A stretch of 64,000 nt of DNA from Treponema vincentii F0403. GTDB taxonomy: Bacteria; Spirochaetota; Spirochaetia; Treponematales; Treponemataceae. The DNA lies in the NCBI RefSeq assembly GCF_000412995.1, contig NZ_KE332512.1, positions 492,697-556,696 on the forward strand, read 5' to 3'. This document shows positions 8,630 through 17,203 of the stretch, in pieces (the first letter of the stretch is position 1; each line of letters opens with the position of its first letter). A program made the position numbers and the translations under genes. The notes under the pieces are model-generated. The model saw only the letters and a program-made list of their open reading frames with translations, had not been told where the DNA came from and searched no databases.

Positions 8630-9658
8630 TTAGCGGCGTAAAAAGTTACGGAAAGTATATGCGGGATAGCGTTCCTTATCGGTAGAGTAAAACCAGCCTT
8701 TTATCGCTTCAAAAGCGGCCGGTTGTAAGTACGGAAGGGAAGCATCCGATATTGCCTGCTTTAAGAATAGGTCGAGCCAGCCGAGTATCAAAAAGCGGTA
8801 GCGCATATAGAGTTCGCCGTTGAACCAGCCTGAAAGGATATTTCCCGAACCGTCGAGCGAACCGCTGTGGCCGCTGTCTTTAACGGATAAAAAAGCCGCC
8901 GGGGCGGAAGTATTGCAGTTTCGGTAAAATTCAAAGGTTTTTTCGGGATAGGCTACCTGATCATTGCTGCCGGTAAAAATAAGAACCGGTGTTTGCAGCG
9001 TTGCAAGATCGGTTCCGAGCACTTCATTTTTACCGGCGACTAATTCTATAAGAAAAGGAGCACGGTTATAGGGATTCAGCGCTATAACGGCACTGATATC
9101 GGAACGCCCTTTTGCAAAGTGCAGTGCGGCCGTTCCTCCCATAGAGTGTCCGATTACGGCTGTTTTGCTTATTTCGATACGGTTAAACAAAAGGCTTGAG
9201 GCATTTTCGTTTGCTTTCTTTAAAAGTGAATACGCCGCTTCAAATGATGCAATAAAGTCTTCAGGGTAATCTTTCTTCTTTGCCGAAAGAATTGCCGTAA
9301 CATAGCCTTGAGAGGCAAGATAACGGGCTAAGCTTGCATTCGGTTTTTTTGAAACTTTCCATCCATGGCAGATAATAACAAGCGGGTACGTTCCTTCAAG
9401 CACGGGATAAAATACCGTGAGCGGAGCGTCGAAAATAGCTTTATCGGTTAATTCAGGCGCGGCAAAAGTTTGATTGAGTTCATAGTCATATATGTGATTA
9501 TATTTTTCAAAAGATTCAGGATTCAATACGGCAACTTCATATTCAACTAAGGCGTTAACGCTTTGTGCATACGGTACGGCGGCGCCGATTAACAGAAACG
9601 GTAAAACAAGAAAGAAAAATTTACACTGTAGACATGACGTCTTTTTATATATTTTCAT
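8630..9658 (-). CDS. Exported alpha/beta hydrolase
   Basis: The 342-residue protein starts with a signal peptide (FFFLVLPFLLIGAAVPYAQS), so it is periplasmic or secreted. It has a dienelactone-hydrolase or PAF-acetylhydrolase-like fold: oxyanion region LVIICHGWKVSK, nucleophile elbow GHSMGG (Ser about 171), acid in FTGSNDQVAYP and catalytic His in DSGHSGS. The substrate cannot be read; an ester or lipid is likely. ATG 9658 overlaps the stop of the CYTH gene as ATGA, so translation is probably coupled. Confidence 0.82.
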   Translation of the reverse strand: MKIYKKTSCLQCKFFFLVLPFLLIGAAVPYAQSVNALVEYEVAVLNPESFEKYNHIYDYELNQTFAAPELTDKAIFDAPLTVFYPVLEGTYPLVIICHGWKVSKKPNASLARYLASQGYVTAILSAKKKDYPEDFIASFEAAYSLLKKANENASSLLFNRIEISKTAVIGHSMGGTAALHFAKGRSDISAVIALNPYNRAPFLIELVAGKNEVLGTDLATLQTPVLIFTGSNDQVAYPEKTFEFYRNCNTSAPAAFLSVKDSGHSGSLDGSGNILSGWFNGELYMRYRFLILGWLDLFLKQAISDASLPYLQPAAFEAIKGWFYSTDKERYPAYTFRNFLRR

Positions 9659-10248
9659 AAAAGCTGAGAGGCAAGCAATTCATTGTACGGACGCACTTCG
9701 ATAGCCGATCGCGGAATCTCCAACGCGGCAAGCAGCGTATCGAAAATAATCCGGGCATTGCGGATGTGCCGTTCCGAAGCGGCGGTATCGGAGTTTTCGT
9801 CAGGGTATAGAACCTCAATTTCCAAAAAATATCCAAGCGGATGTATGACGGAAAGTTCCGCCGACACTGAACGGGCGTCTTCGAGTATGTCCGCTGTGAA
9901 CAAACTTGAGTGCGGAAGAAAGACTTTCGTATCCTTTTGTTTTTCCGCTGTGCGGATCATGCCGAGGCTTTCGAGCATTTCGATAAATACCGGTACGGAC
10001 GATACCGGAAGTTCAAATTCAAGTTCGCGGTTGGTCTCTATCGTTCCGGCATACTGTTTCTGCTTATGCGTTACCCAAACCGTTTCTTTGCCGGCAACGA
10101 GCTCTCGCCGTACCCGTACCGTTTTTTCGCCGAGCGTCCAGTACCGATCGGACTTAACACAGCGGAACGAAAAATCCGCAATACGGGCTAGGCGCACCTC
10201 GGTTTTTTCGGGGTGCTCAAGATGCGCCTTTAATTCAATTTCGTGCAT
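9655..10248 (-). CDS. CYTH-domain protein (class IV adenylate cyclase / triphosphatase type)
   Basis: The 197-residue protein begins with the CYTH signature HEIELKAHL (ExExK type) and continues with basic and acidic strand motifs typical of the triphosphate tunnel fold: KTVRVRREL, WVTHKQKQY, NRELEFELP and YFLEIEVLYP. CyaB-like members make cAMP, and others hydrolyse tripolyphosphate or thiamine triphosphate; the sequence alone does not decide. It lies 15 bp downstream of the flavoprotein gene and overlaps the hydrolase start by 4 bp, forming a three-gene minus-strand unit. Confidence 0.8.
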   Translation of the reverse strand: MHEIELKAHLEHPEKTEVRLARIADFSFRCVKSDRYWTLGEKTVRVRRELVAGKETVWVTHKQKQYAGTIETNRELEFELPVSSVPVFIEMLESLGMIRTAEKQKDTKVFLPHSSLFTADILEDARSVSAELSVIHPLGYFLEIEVLYPDENSDTAASERHIRNARIIFDTLLAALEIPRSAIEVRPYNELLASQLL

Positions 10249-10263
10249 TAAACGGATAGAGCC

Positions 10264-11505
10264 TTATGCTTGGACACCGTTTTTGATCGTGCGGGCGAGT
10301 TCAGCGCCCCGTCCTTCAAGCAGCCGGAGATCGGCGTCAAGCAGCTTTCCTTGCCATTCATACTGCTCCAGTTGATTCCATTTCAGGTTGGCTATTTTCT
10401 GCTCGTATTCCTTCTTTGCGCCGCCCGACCATCCCCAGTTTCCGATGCGCAGTACCGTTTTATCGGTGATGTGTTTGCGTTCAAACAAATCCAACACGTA
10501 GGCCATCGGCGGGAACATCTTATATTCATACGTCGGCATTGCGAGTACCAGCCCCGCAGCCTTGTACGCATCACCCAGTATATAGGATACATCCGTGTCG
10601 GGAATATCGTGGATGGTATAAGGTACTTGTTCCGATTCAATTCCTTTGATGACGGCATCGAGCCCCTGTTTTGTATATCCGTACATGGAACCCCAGATAA
10701 TGCAGATTTCTTTTTCGCATCCGCCGCCGGTATTATAACCTGCAAATCGTTTATAAAGAGAAAAAATCCGTTGTACATCGGAGCGCCAGATAAGGCCGTG
10801 ACTCGGTGCAATACATCGGATGTCCAGCGAGGCGAGTTTATCCAAGGCTTTTACGACAAAGGTGCTGAAACTTGCAACGATATTGGAATAATAGCGCAAT
10901 GCTTCGGCTTCGTAAAACTTGAGCGATTCTTCCGAATGCTGATCGTCAAAGATTTTTTCGCCGATAGCGCCGTAAGAGCCGAATGCATCGCAGGAAAAGA
11001 GCACTTTACCGGCAGGATTATACGTCATCATCGTTTCAGGCCAGTGTACGTTCGGCGTTTCGTAGAATTGAAGAATCTGTCCGCCGCCGAGGTCAAGGCT
11101 ATCGCCCGTTTTAACCGCATGAAGATTCCCGTGTACTTTAAAAAATTTCTCGACCATCGCAAGTCCTTTTGAAGTGCTAATGACTTCCGCTTGCGGATTA
11201 CAGGAATGAACATACTCGATTAAATCGCAGTGATCCGGCTCCAAGTGATTCAGGATAAGATAATCGATGTCTTTGAATGAAAGCCCGATGGACTCCAGCT
11301 GCTCAGTGTAGCTTTTTAAAGAGCCGTCCCAATCGCGGACAATGTCAATCAAAGCGGTTTTTTCGCCTTTTACGATGTATGAATTAATGCTTACCCCTTG
11401 AGGCAGCAGCCACAGGCCTTCAAATCGGCTGGTACGTGCACAAATATCCGCATGGATACAATACACCCCCGCACTTATTTCTTGTGCTTTCATAGAGTCC
11501 TCCAC
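10264..11505 (-). CDS. A-type flavoprotein (FprA/ROO family)
   Basis: The 413-residue protein joins a metallo-beta-lactamase-like di-iron domain (residues about 25-240) to a C-terminal flavodoxin domain (about 260-400). Di-iron ligands are visible in NHLEPDHCD, VHWPETM, SCDAFGSYG and APSHGLIWR. FMN binding is indicated by GSMYGYTKQG, and MPTYEYKMFPPM follows. Family members reduce O2 to water or NO to N2O with electrons from rubredoxin or NADH, protecting anaerobes. No rubredoxin gene is adjacent. A GGAGG-like site precedes ATG 11505. Confidence 0.92.
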   Translation of the reverse strand: MEDSMKAQEISAGVYCIHADICARTSRFEGLWLLPQGVSINSYIVKGEKTALIDIVRDWDGSLKSYTEQLESIGLSFKDIDYLILNHLEPDHCDLIEYVHSCNPQAEVISTSKGLAMVEKFFKVHGNLHAVKTGDSLDLGGGQILQFYETPNVHWPETMMTYNPAGKVLFSCDAFGSYGAIGEKIFDDQHSEESLKFYEAEALRYYSNIVASFSTFVVKALDKLASLDIRCIAPSHGLIWRSDVQRIFSLYKRFAGYNTGGGCEKEICIIWGSMYGYTKQGLDAVIKGIESEQVPYTIHDIPDTDVSYILGDAYKAAGLVLAMPTYEYKMFPPMAYVLDLFERKHITDKTVLRIGNWGWSGGAKKEYEQKIANLKWNQLEQYEWQGKLLDADLRLLEGRGAELARTIKNGVQA

Positions 11506-11515
11506 ATTATGTGAT

Positions 11516-11866
11516 TTATGTGATATCAGTACCGGCCGGCACCGGCGTTTCAGGCTTTAACAGAACGCAGATCGATGAATCCGGAGATTCCGCACAGAGC
11601 AGCATACCTTCGGAGATATGCCCGCGCATTTTAGCCGGTTTGAGGTTTGCAAGTACGATAATTTCCTTACCGACCAATTCTTCGGCAGTATAATAGTCGA
11701 CTAAACTCGAAACGATTTGACGCGGCTTTTCTTCGCCGAGGTCAACCTGTAAAATGTAGAGTTTTTCCGCATTTTCAGCTTTTACACATTCCAAAACTTT
11801 GCCGGTTTTCAGCTGCAGTTTTGCAAAATCATCATAGGTAATTATTTCAGTTGTTTTCTCATTCAT
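11516..11866 (-). CDS. tRNA-binding (EMAP/Arc1p-like) domain protein
   Basis: The start at ATG 11866 gives 116 residues beginning MNEKTTEIITYDDFAKL; the longer reading to 11935 has no plausible signal. The product matches the OB-fold tRNA-binding domain found at the C-terminus of methionyl-tRNA synthetase (LKTGKVLECVKAENAEKLY, QIVSSLVDYYTAEEL, NLKPAKMRGHISEGMLLCAE). As a stand-alone protein it may act in trans with MetRS or another synthetase (inference). The RBS is weak. The flavoprotein gene starts 10 bp downstream. Confidence 0.85.
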   Translation of the reverse strand: MNEKTTEIITYDDFAKLQLKTGKVLECVKAENAEKLYILQVDLGEEKPRQIVSSLVDYYTAEELVGKEIIVLANLKPAKMRGHISEGMLLCAESPDSSICVLLKPETPVPAGTDIT

Positions 11867-12007
11867 ACTGTTTAGTATATGAGAAAGTGATAAAAACTGC
11901 AAGCGCCGGCATTTTGTGTACGGTGTACGGTACAAGAAAATGGCCGGCGAAAAAGTTTCCGAGTTCTAATAGAAAATTATGAGTTATGCATTCTTAATTA
12001 TGAATTA

Positions 12008-13726
12008 TCAATACGTCCACTTTTCGGTTGCGCTTGACTTTTCAATCATGCTCTTATACAGCGCAGATTTTTGCAGTAGTTCCGCGTGCGTACCTTCCGC
12101 ATCGAGTTTGCCGTTATTCATCACGATTATTTTGTCGGCGTTTTCAACGGACTTGAGGCGATGCGAAATGATGATAACGGTTTTGCCTTTTATGAGCGTG
12201 TTGAGACTTTCCTGAATTTTCATTTCGTTTTCGACATCGAGCGATGCGCTGATTTCATCAAGGATGATAATCGGCGCATCTTTTAAAAGAGCGCGGGCAA
12301 TGGAAAGCCGCTGCCGTTCTCCGCCTGAAAGTTTACCGCCGTTTTCTCCGATGACCGTGTTGTAGCCGTCGGGCAGCGCTTCGATAAACTCGGTACAGTT
12401 TGCAAGACGAGCAACTTCTTTTACTTGATCGTCGCTTGCATTTTTATTTCCGACTCTGATGTTTTCCATAATCGATGTATTGAAAAGTCCGACATCTTGG
12501 AAGACAATCGAAATTTTATCGAAGAGACTGTCGGTATCGATCTTTGCTATATCTTTGCCGTCGATGAGAATGCGCCCCTTGTCGTAATCGTAAAGGCGTG
12601 ATGCAAGCCGAAGCACGGTTGTTTTTCCGCAACCGGACGGACCGACAAGCGCGGTAACGTGATTTTGTTCCGCCGTAAACGAAATCCCGTCGATCACTTT
12701 TTGCCTGCCGTTATACGAAAATGCAACATTTTCAAATTGAATACCGTAATGCTGCAAAGAAGCGGGCTCGCCTTCCTGCGTTTCCGTTTCGCGCAGTTCG
12801 TTTATCCGTTTGACACGCGCATCGATATACATCATCTCCGCAAGGTTCGCCTCAACACCTGCAACAGCATCAACAATACGGGCTGCAGCAATGATATAGC
12901 CGATAAAATACAGGAGCGAAGCGGTTCCTGCCAAATACATTTTTAAACCGAAGAATACGGTAACGCCGATGGAAAATTTCAACAGCAACAGCGCAACGTT
13001 AAGCGGAATAGCTTGATGAGCTTCCACACTCAAATGCAGTTTTTCCGCTTCGTCGACATTGCGGTTCAGCTTCGCCGCCGTGGATTCCGTAAGACCGTAG
13101 CTTTTTATTTCCTGCTGTAACTCGATTGCCTCTTGGAAAAATTCCGTGCGCTCGCGCTGTTTGTGAAAGTCCCGCGTGGTTTCCCGCACTTGGATTTTTT
13201 TTGAGAGAATGAGCAGAATAAAACTGATAAAGATCGGTACGAATACGCACAATCCCAATCCCGGATGAGCAATAATCATTATCGCACCGATGATAATCAG
13301 ATAAATAACCAGCCCTATCGTTTGCGGAATTGCATGACTAATGGCATGTTCAATAGTCGCGACGTCGGTCATTACCGTTTGCGATAAATCGGAAACATCG
13401 TGCTTTGAAAAATAAGCAAGCGGCAGCGCTTTAAGTCGATCGGCAATGTTGACACGCAGTTCTTTGCATTCTTTAAATGTCGCCGTGTATAGCGTATTGT
13501 AATTGGTATGCACAAGCACATACATCACAACCGCAAGAGCCGCAATAATACCGATATAAAATCCCGCCGAACGCAGCGTTCCGTCAAAGTATCCTTGCAA
13601 AAAGAACATCGTTAAAAACATCGGCAAAATAAACGCCACATCCGCAAGCATCGACCATATCGACGCCGTAACGATGCCCTTTGCTCCCGATTCGGTTACC
13701 CCAAACCATTTTTGTAATCTATTCAT
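12008..13726 (-). CDS. ABC exporter, fused permease-ATPase (second subunit)
   Basis: ATG 13726 is chosen because GGAGAG lies 6 bp upstream; the longer reading overlaps the partner gene by 80 bp. The 572-residue protein has about six membrane helices in residues 1-300, then an ATPase with Walker A GPSGCGKTT, signature LSGGERQR, Walker B IIILDEISASLD and H-loop SHR. It is a type IV half-exporter. It begins 1 bp after the stop of the first subunit, with its RBS inside that gene, so a heterodimer is very likely. The substrate is unknown; siderophore-import-type and drug or lipid exporters both look like this. Confidence 0.9.
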   Translation of the reverse strand: MNRLQKWFGVTESGAKGIVTASIWSMLADVAFILPMFLTMFFLQGYFDGTLRSAGFYIGIIAALAVVMYVLVHTNYNTLYTATFKECKELRVNIADRLKALPLAYFSKHDVSDLSQTVMTDVATIEHAISHAIPQTIGLVIYLIIIGAIMIIAHPGLGLCVFVPIFISFILLILSKKIQVRETTRDFHKQRERTEFFQEAIELQQEIKSYGLTESTAAKLNRNVDEAEKLHLSVEAHQAIPLNVALLLLKFSIGVTVFFGLKMYLAGTASLLYFIGYIIAAARIVDAVAGVEANLAEMMYIDARVKRINELRETETQEGEPASLQHYGIQFENVAFSYNGRQKVIDGISFTAEQNHVTALVGPSGCGKTTVLRLASRLYDYDKGRILIDGKDIAKIDTDSLFDKISIVFQDVGLFNTSIMENIRVGNKNASDDQVKEVARLANCTEFIEALPDGYNTVIGENGGKLSGGERQRLSIARALLKDAPIIILDEISASLDVENEMKIQESLNTLIKGKTVIIISHRLKSVENADKIIVMNNGKLDAEGTHAELLQKSALYKSMIEKSSATEKWTY

Positions 13727-13727
13727 A

Positions 13728-15464
13728 TCAAACTCTCCACTCATTCGCTTTTGAATATAGTCGTTGTAGATGACTGTATTTTCCGCCTTTTTGCATAAGC
13801 TCGGCATCGCTGCCGCGTTCGGCGATGTTTCCGTCTTCGACCACGAGAATTTCGTCGACGTTTCTAATCGAGCTCAGGCGGTGCGCAATCATAATAACCG
13901 TTTTGTTTTTCATCAAATTGGAAAACGCTTGCTGAATTTCGTATTCGTTTTCGGGGTCGGCAGCGGCGGACGCTTCATCCAAAATAACGATGTCCGCATT
14001 TTTCAGAATGGCGCGGGCGATTGCAACGCGCTGAATTTCTCCGCCGGATAGGTGCGCGCCCTTTGAACCGATAACCGTTTTTTCACGTTCGGGGAATTTT
14101 GCCAAAATATCTTCGCAGCGTGCAAGCCGGAGCGCAGTCATTACTTCTTCATCGCTTGCATTCTTGTTTCCCATTTTGACGTTTTCAAAAATACTTGTTT
14201 TAAAGAGCTTCGATGTTTGGAATACAAAGGCAATATGGTGCATCAGCGCATTCTTTGAATATGATGAAATATTTTTCCCGCCGATTAAAATCTCACCCGA
14301 ATTTATTTTGTAAAAACCGGAAATCAATTTTGCAATGGTTGACTTTCCGCCTCCCGATGAGCCGACCAGCGCATACGTTTTATTCGGTTCAAGTTTAAAG
14401 CTGACATCCTTTAAAATTTTTTCTTCCGTGTACCCAAACGAAACGTTTTTAAATTCAATACCGAAGTTGTCAAACGTTTCTTCCGTACCGTGTTCAAGAT
14501 TATCTTTTTCCATTTCCGCAAAAAGATTTTCGAGTTTGTCTACCACGCTTTTTGCCTGAAAGTTATACATACCGACATACATAACGCGCATAAATGCCGA
14601 AAACAGTATGCCTGCAATACAAACAAAAAAGATGATCTTTGCAATGATGAGATTTCCATCCGCACCCTTGTTCATAAGATACACTGCAACCGGAATGGTG
14701 AACACCGAAAAGAGATTAAACAGCACTTGGAACAGCACATACGGTGTCCGGCAGCTGAGCGTGTATTTGTACGCCAAATCGGAATAGCCGGTAATCGCTT
14801 CGTAAAATGCTTTAAAGGATTCAACCGTGCTTTTAAAGATTTTTACAATCTGCATTCCGCGCACATATTCCACCGCTTCTGCGTTCATCCGTTCCAGCGC
14901 CGCTTGGTACTTCCGCATAAAGTCTTTATTGCCCATCATAAACATCATCTGCACACCGCCGATGACGGCGACGGCGACCAGCAAGAGACCAAGCTTTACA
15001 TCGACCGCAAATACGATGATAAACATAAAAATCGGCGTAAAGAGCGCGGAAATATTGTCGGGAATTAAGTGAGCAATCAGCATGTGCGTTTCCTGCGCAT
15101 TATCGTCGATGAGCTTCCGGATTTTTCCCGACGGGTTCATATCGAAAAAAGCAAACGAAGCGTTCATCAAATGTTTGATTGCCGTTTTGCGTAAATTCGA
15201 TTCGAGCCGGAACCCGAGTACGTGCGATGCCCACAAGGCGCAGAAGTAGACGACCGAATAGCCCGCTAAAAGTGAAACAATCACCGTCGCATACATCGAA
15301 CCGTCCGTCACGCTTTTGGTAACCAAAAGCGCGTACAAAAACTTCCACAAGAACCAAAACGCGCCCATCTGCGAAGCAACTCCCAGCACGGCGCACACCA
15401 CCGAAATATACGCGCAATACATTTTCTCCGGCGTATATTTTAACAATCTTTTATATGTATCCAT
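13728..15464 (-). CDS. ABC exporter, fused permease-ATPase (first subunit)
   Basis: The 578-residue half-exporter has six membrane helices, then Walker A GSSGGGKST, signature LSGGEIQR, Walker B IVILDEASAAAD and H-loop AHR. Both nucleotide sites of the pair look intact. ATG 15464 is preferred over TTG 15473 because the TTG lies within the -10 box of a strong promoter, so the message should begin at about the ATG. There is no RBS before this ATG, consistent with near-leaderless translation. The partner subunit follows with a 1-bp gap. Confidence 0.9.
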   Translation of the reverse strand: MDTYKRLLKYTPEKMYCAYISVVCAVLGVASQMGAFWFLWKFLYALLVTKSVTDGSMYATVIVSLLAGYSVVYFCALWASHVLGFRLESNLRKTAIKHLMNASFAFFDMNPSGKIRKLIDDNAQETHMLIAHLIPDNISALFTPIFMFIIVFAVDVKLGLLLVAVAVIGGVQMMFMMGNKDFMRKYQAALERMNAEAVEYVRGMQIVKIFKSTVESFKAFYEAITGYSDLAYKYTLSCRTPYVLFQVLFNLFSVFTIPVAVYLMNKGADGNLIIAKIIFFVCIAGILFSAFMRVMYVGMYNFQAKSVVDKLENLFAEMEKDNLEHGTEETFDNFGIEFKNVSFGYTEEKILKDVSFKLEPNKTYALVGSSGGGKSTIAKLISGFYKINSGEILIGGKNISSYSKNALMHHIAFVFQTSKLFKTSIFENVKMGNKNASDEEVMTALRLARCEDILAKFPEREKTVIGSKGAHLSGGEIQRVAIARAILKNADIVILDEASAAADPENEYEIQQAFSNLMKNKTVIMIAHRLSSIRNVDEILVVEDGNIAERGSDAELMQKGGKYSHLQRLYSKANEWRV

Positions 15465-15472
15465 AGATAACA

Positions 15473-15501
15473 ATGTTATGAAAAAGAAGGAAAAATGTCA
15501 A
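15473..15501 (-). promoter_or_regulatory. Sigma70 promoter of the ABC exporter pair
   Basis: The -35 is TTGACA (15496-15501), the spacer is exactly 17 bp, and the -10 is TAACAT (15473-15478). The expected start of transcription is within a few bases of ATG 15464, predicting a leaderless or nearly leaderless mRNA. Confidence 0.75.
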
Positions 15502-15599
15502 GCATGGGTAACTACTATGCGGAATATTCATAATGTGTAATTGATAATTAGTTATCACACTACATATTAGGACTTACCCGTTAAACCATATCAATTACT

Positions 15600-16184
15600 T
15601 CACCGCTTTATCTTTAAGCCCTTAAAATAGTCTTCGTCCTTTTCATAGATAAAACACCGCGCCGTATCCAAATTTTTTATCCGTAGCGGTTTTTGAACGG
15701 GATAATGCCGCGCGAGGATATGCAGCATGACCGTCATCTGAAATGCGTGACCGACAATAACGACATTTTTATTGTGCATTCGTGCAATCAGATCGGCAAC
15801 TTCATGCTCAACCGTCTGCTTTGTTCTCTTCTGCTGCGGATGATTGCAAAACCACTGCACCCGACCCCAGAAGAGCCATCGCCGGAGTGCAATCTCTTTA
15901 TCGGAATCCCTGTACGGATATATCGGTATTTCAGAAAGCTCCGGTAGCTGTATCGGCGTGTTATCGGGAAAGAGCATTGCTGCCGTTTCAATGCTCCTTT
16001 TCAATGGACTGGTATAGAGCTCAAACTGCTCCGGTAGCGCATCTCTGATACGCCGAATTTCCAAATCGGTTATCCGCTCTATCGGAGCTTGATCGTACGC
16101 AGCCTGAGCCGCAGCAAATCCGGAGGCTGTATATTTCTTTTCCCAATTAAAAAGCACTTTTGCATGCCGTATCAAAATAAGCAT
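15600..16184 (-). CDS. Histidine phosphatase superfamily protein
   Basis: The 194-residue product starts MLILIRHAK, the phosphohistidine site, with Ala where RHG is usual. It has SPLKRSIETA in the middle and the second His in VIVGHAFQM, as in phosphoglycerate-mutase/CobC-type phosphatases. ATG 16184 has a GAGG site about 10 bp upstream; a GTG at 16193 overlaps that site and is less likely. The substrate is unknown. It stands alone between the ABC promoter region and the Nim-like operon end. Confidence 0.82.
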   Translation of the reverse strand: MLILIRHAKVLFNWEKKYTASGFAAAQAAYDQAPIERITDLEIRRIRDALPEQFELYTSPLKRSIETAAMLFPDNTPIQLPELSEIPIYPYRDSDKEIALRRWLFWGRVQWFCNHPQQKRTKQTVEHEVADLIARMHNKNVVIVGHAFQMTVMLHILARHYPVQKPLRIKNLDTARCFIYEKDEDYFKGLKIKR

Positions 16185-16208
16185 AAGAAACACACCTCAT
16201 CAATTACT

Positions 16209-16523
16209 CTACGCAACATCCATAGTACCATACATTACACGCGGACGTCTATAAAAAATGAGAGCAGTTTTTCGCGGGCTGCGGCGGTGTTCAGTGCATA
16301 GGTTTCTTGTACCGTGCCTGATAAGCTTATCGGATGGGCATCCCTTAAACGAAAGTTCAAACAGGGAGAAATGCACAACATCCAAACCAGCTGTAACAGA
16401 GCTGCCTTCGAGCGTTCTTTCATAATAATGCGGGATGAGCCCATTGATAGCCTGCGTTACCGTTGTTTTTCCGCAGCCGGACGCGCCGCAAAGCAGCACA
16501 AAAAAGCCGCGCTCTATCGTCAT
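16209..16523 (-). pseudogene. Internal fragment of an ECF-type ABC ATPase
   Basis: The ORF begins directly in the strand before Walker A (LTIERG-like, then VLLCGASGCGKTTVTQAING) and continues with LIPHYYERTLEGSSVTAGLDV, typical of energy-coupling-factor ATPases of the YkoD/CbiO type. The first 30 or so residues and everything after about residue 45 (Q-loop, signature, Walker B) are missing; the tail is unrelated. Its ATG overlaps the stop of the Nim-like gene by 4 bp, as if still coupled. It is a gene remnant. Confidence 0.75.
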
Positions 16524-16993
16524 GGAGTTCTGCTCTTTGCCGTTACATGTGGAACATCGATACGCAACACCGTAATCGATTTTGTCATCTGTTCGGATAT
16601 GTCAAAATCTCTACCTGTCTGTGTTTTCATCAAGAGCTGCAAGCCGAATATTTTTTCAGCAACATCTTCAACAACAACAACCGTGCCGTCGCCCATAACG
16701 CTTGCATATTCGGATCCGTACTTACACGGAATGTCACCGCCGGAAATAATTGCAGCTTCAGTTTCGAGTTCGATAAAAACACGCGGATTCTTTTTGATAA
16801 TATCGAGTTTCCGCCCTTCCTTTGCACAATGCACATACAAGGTCAGCTGTCCATCGGCAAAGACAAAACCGTACTGCATCGGCACTACATACGGGCGGCT
16901 CCCGTCAACCATACCAATATGCACAACCTTTGCCTGTTCTATAATCGATTGTATTTGCCGGTTATCCGTTACTTCTCTATCCGTTCTTCGCAT
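16520..16993 (-). CDS. Pyridoxamine 5'-phosphate oxidase-related FMN protein (NimA-like)
   Basis: The 157-residue protein matches the Nim/PNPOx-like split-barrel family: MRRTDREVTD, VVHIGMVDGSRPYVVPMQYGF, LYVHCAKEGRKLDII and V.IELE. Members bind FMN or haem and act as small reductases; some give nitroimidazole resistance, but resistance cannot be inferred here. A TTAGGAG site lies before ATG 16993. It sits in the TetR-hydrolase-NTF2 fragment operon, 30 bp after the NTF2 fragment. Confidence 0.85.
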   Translation of the reverse strand: MRRTDREVTDNRQIQSIIEQAKVVHIGMVDGSRPYVVPMQYGFVFADGQLTLYVHCAKEGRKLDIIKKNPRVFIELETEAAIISGGDIPCKYGSEYASVMGDGTVVVVEDVAEKIFGLQLLMKTQTGRDFDISEQMTKSITVLRIDVPHVTAKSRTP

Positions 16994-17023
16994 CGATAAA
17001 TCTCCTAATCATATCAAAATTCT

Positions 17024-17203
17024 TTACGTATTCTTGTTCCAAGTTTTTTTTTCCAATCGCCATTGAGGCGGTTTTCCATCGTCGCCCCAATACTCATCCA
17101 GTGAAATTATTTTATCGTCTTTCAGTTTTATAAACGACACTACGTGAAACGAATCGGTTTTATCGGTACTGTACACGTTGACGGCTGTATCCTGTATGTT
17201 CAT
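17024..17203 (-). CDS. Small NTF2/SnoaL-like protein, C-terminal half only (59 aa)
   Basis: ATG 17203 has a strong AAGGAGGT site and overlaps the hydrolase stop by 4 bp (ATGA). The 59-residue product (MNIQDTAVNVYSTDKTD, HVVSFIKLKDDKI, LDEYWGDDGKPPQWR) matches the last strands of NTF2-like (SnoaL or DUF4440 type) proteins, which are normally about 120 residues. The N-terminal helices are missing, so it is either a truncated gene kept under a good RBS or a genuine half-domain. It was found by reading the minus strand directly. Confidence 0.65.
   Translation of the reverse strand: MNIQDTAVNVYSTDKTDSFHVVSFIKLKDDKIISLDEYWGDDGKPPQWRLEKKTWNKNT

Noticed and set aside
11936-12007. AT-rich spacer as an RNA gene
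   Set aside because: Only 72 bp with TAATTATGAATTATC-like repeats; no stable fold or promoter seen.
13727-13807. Longer N-terminus of the second ABC subunit
   Set aside because: It overlaps the first subunit by 80 bp, and the ATG at 13726 has a clear GGAGAG site.
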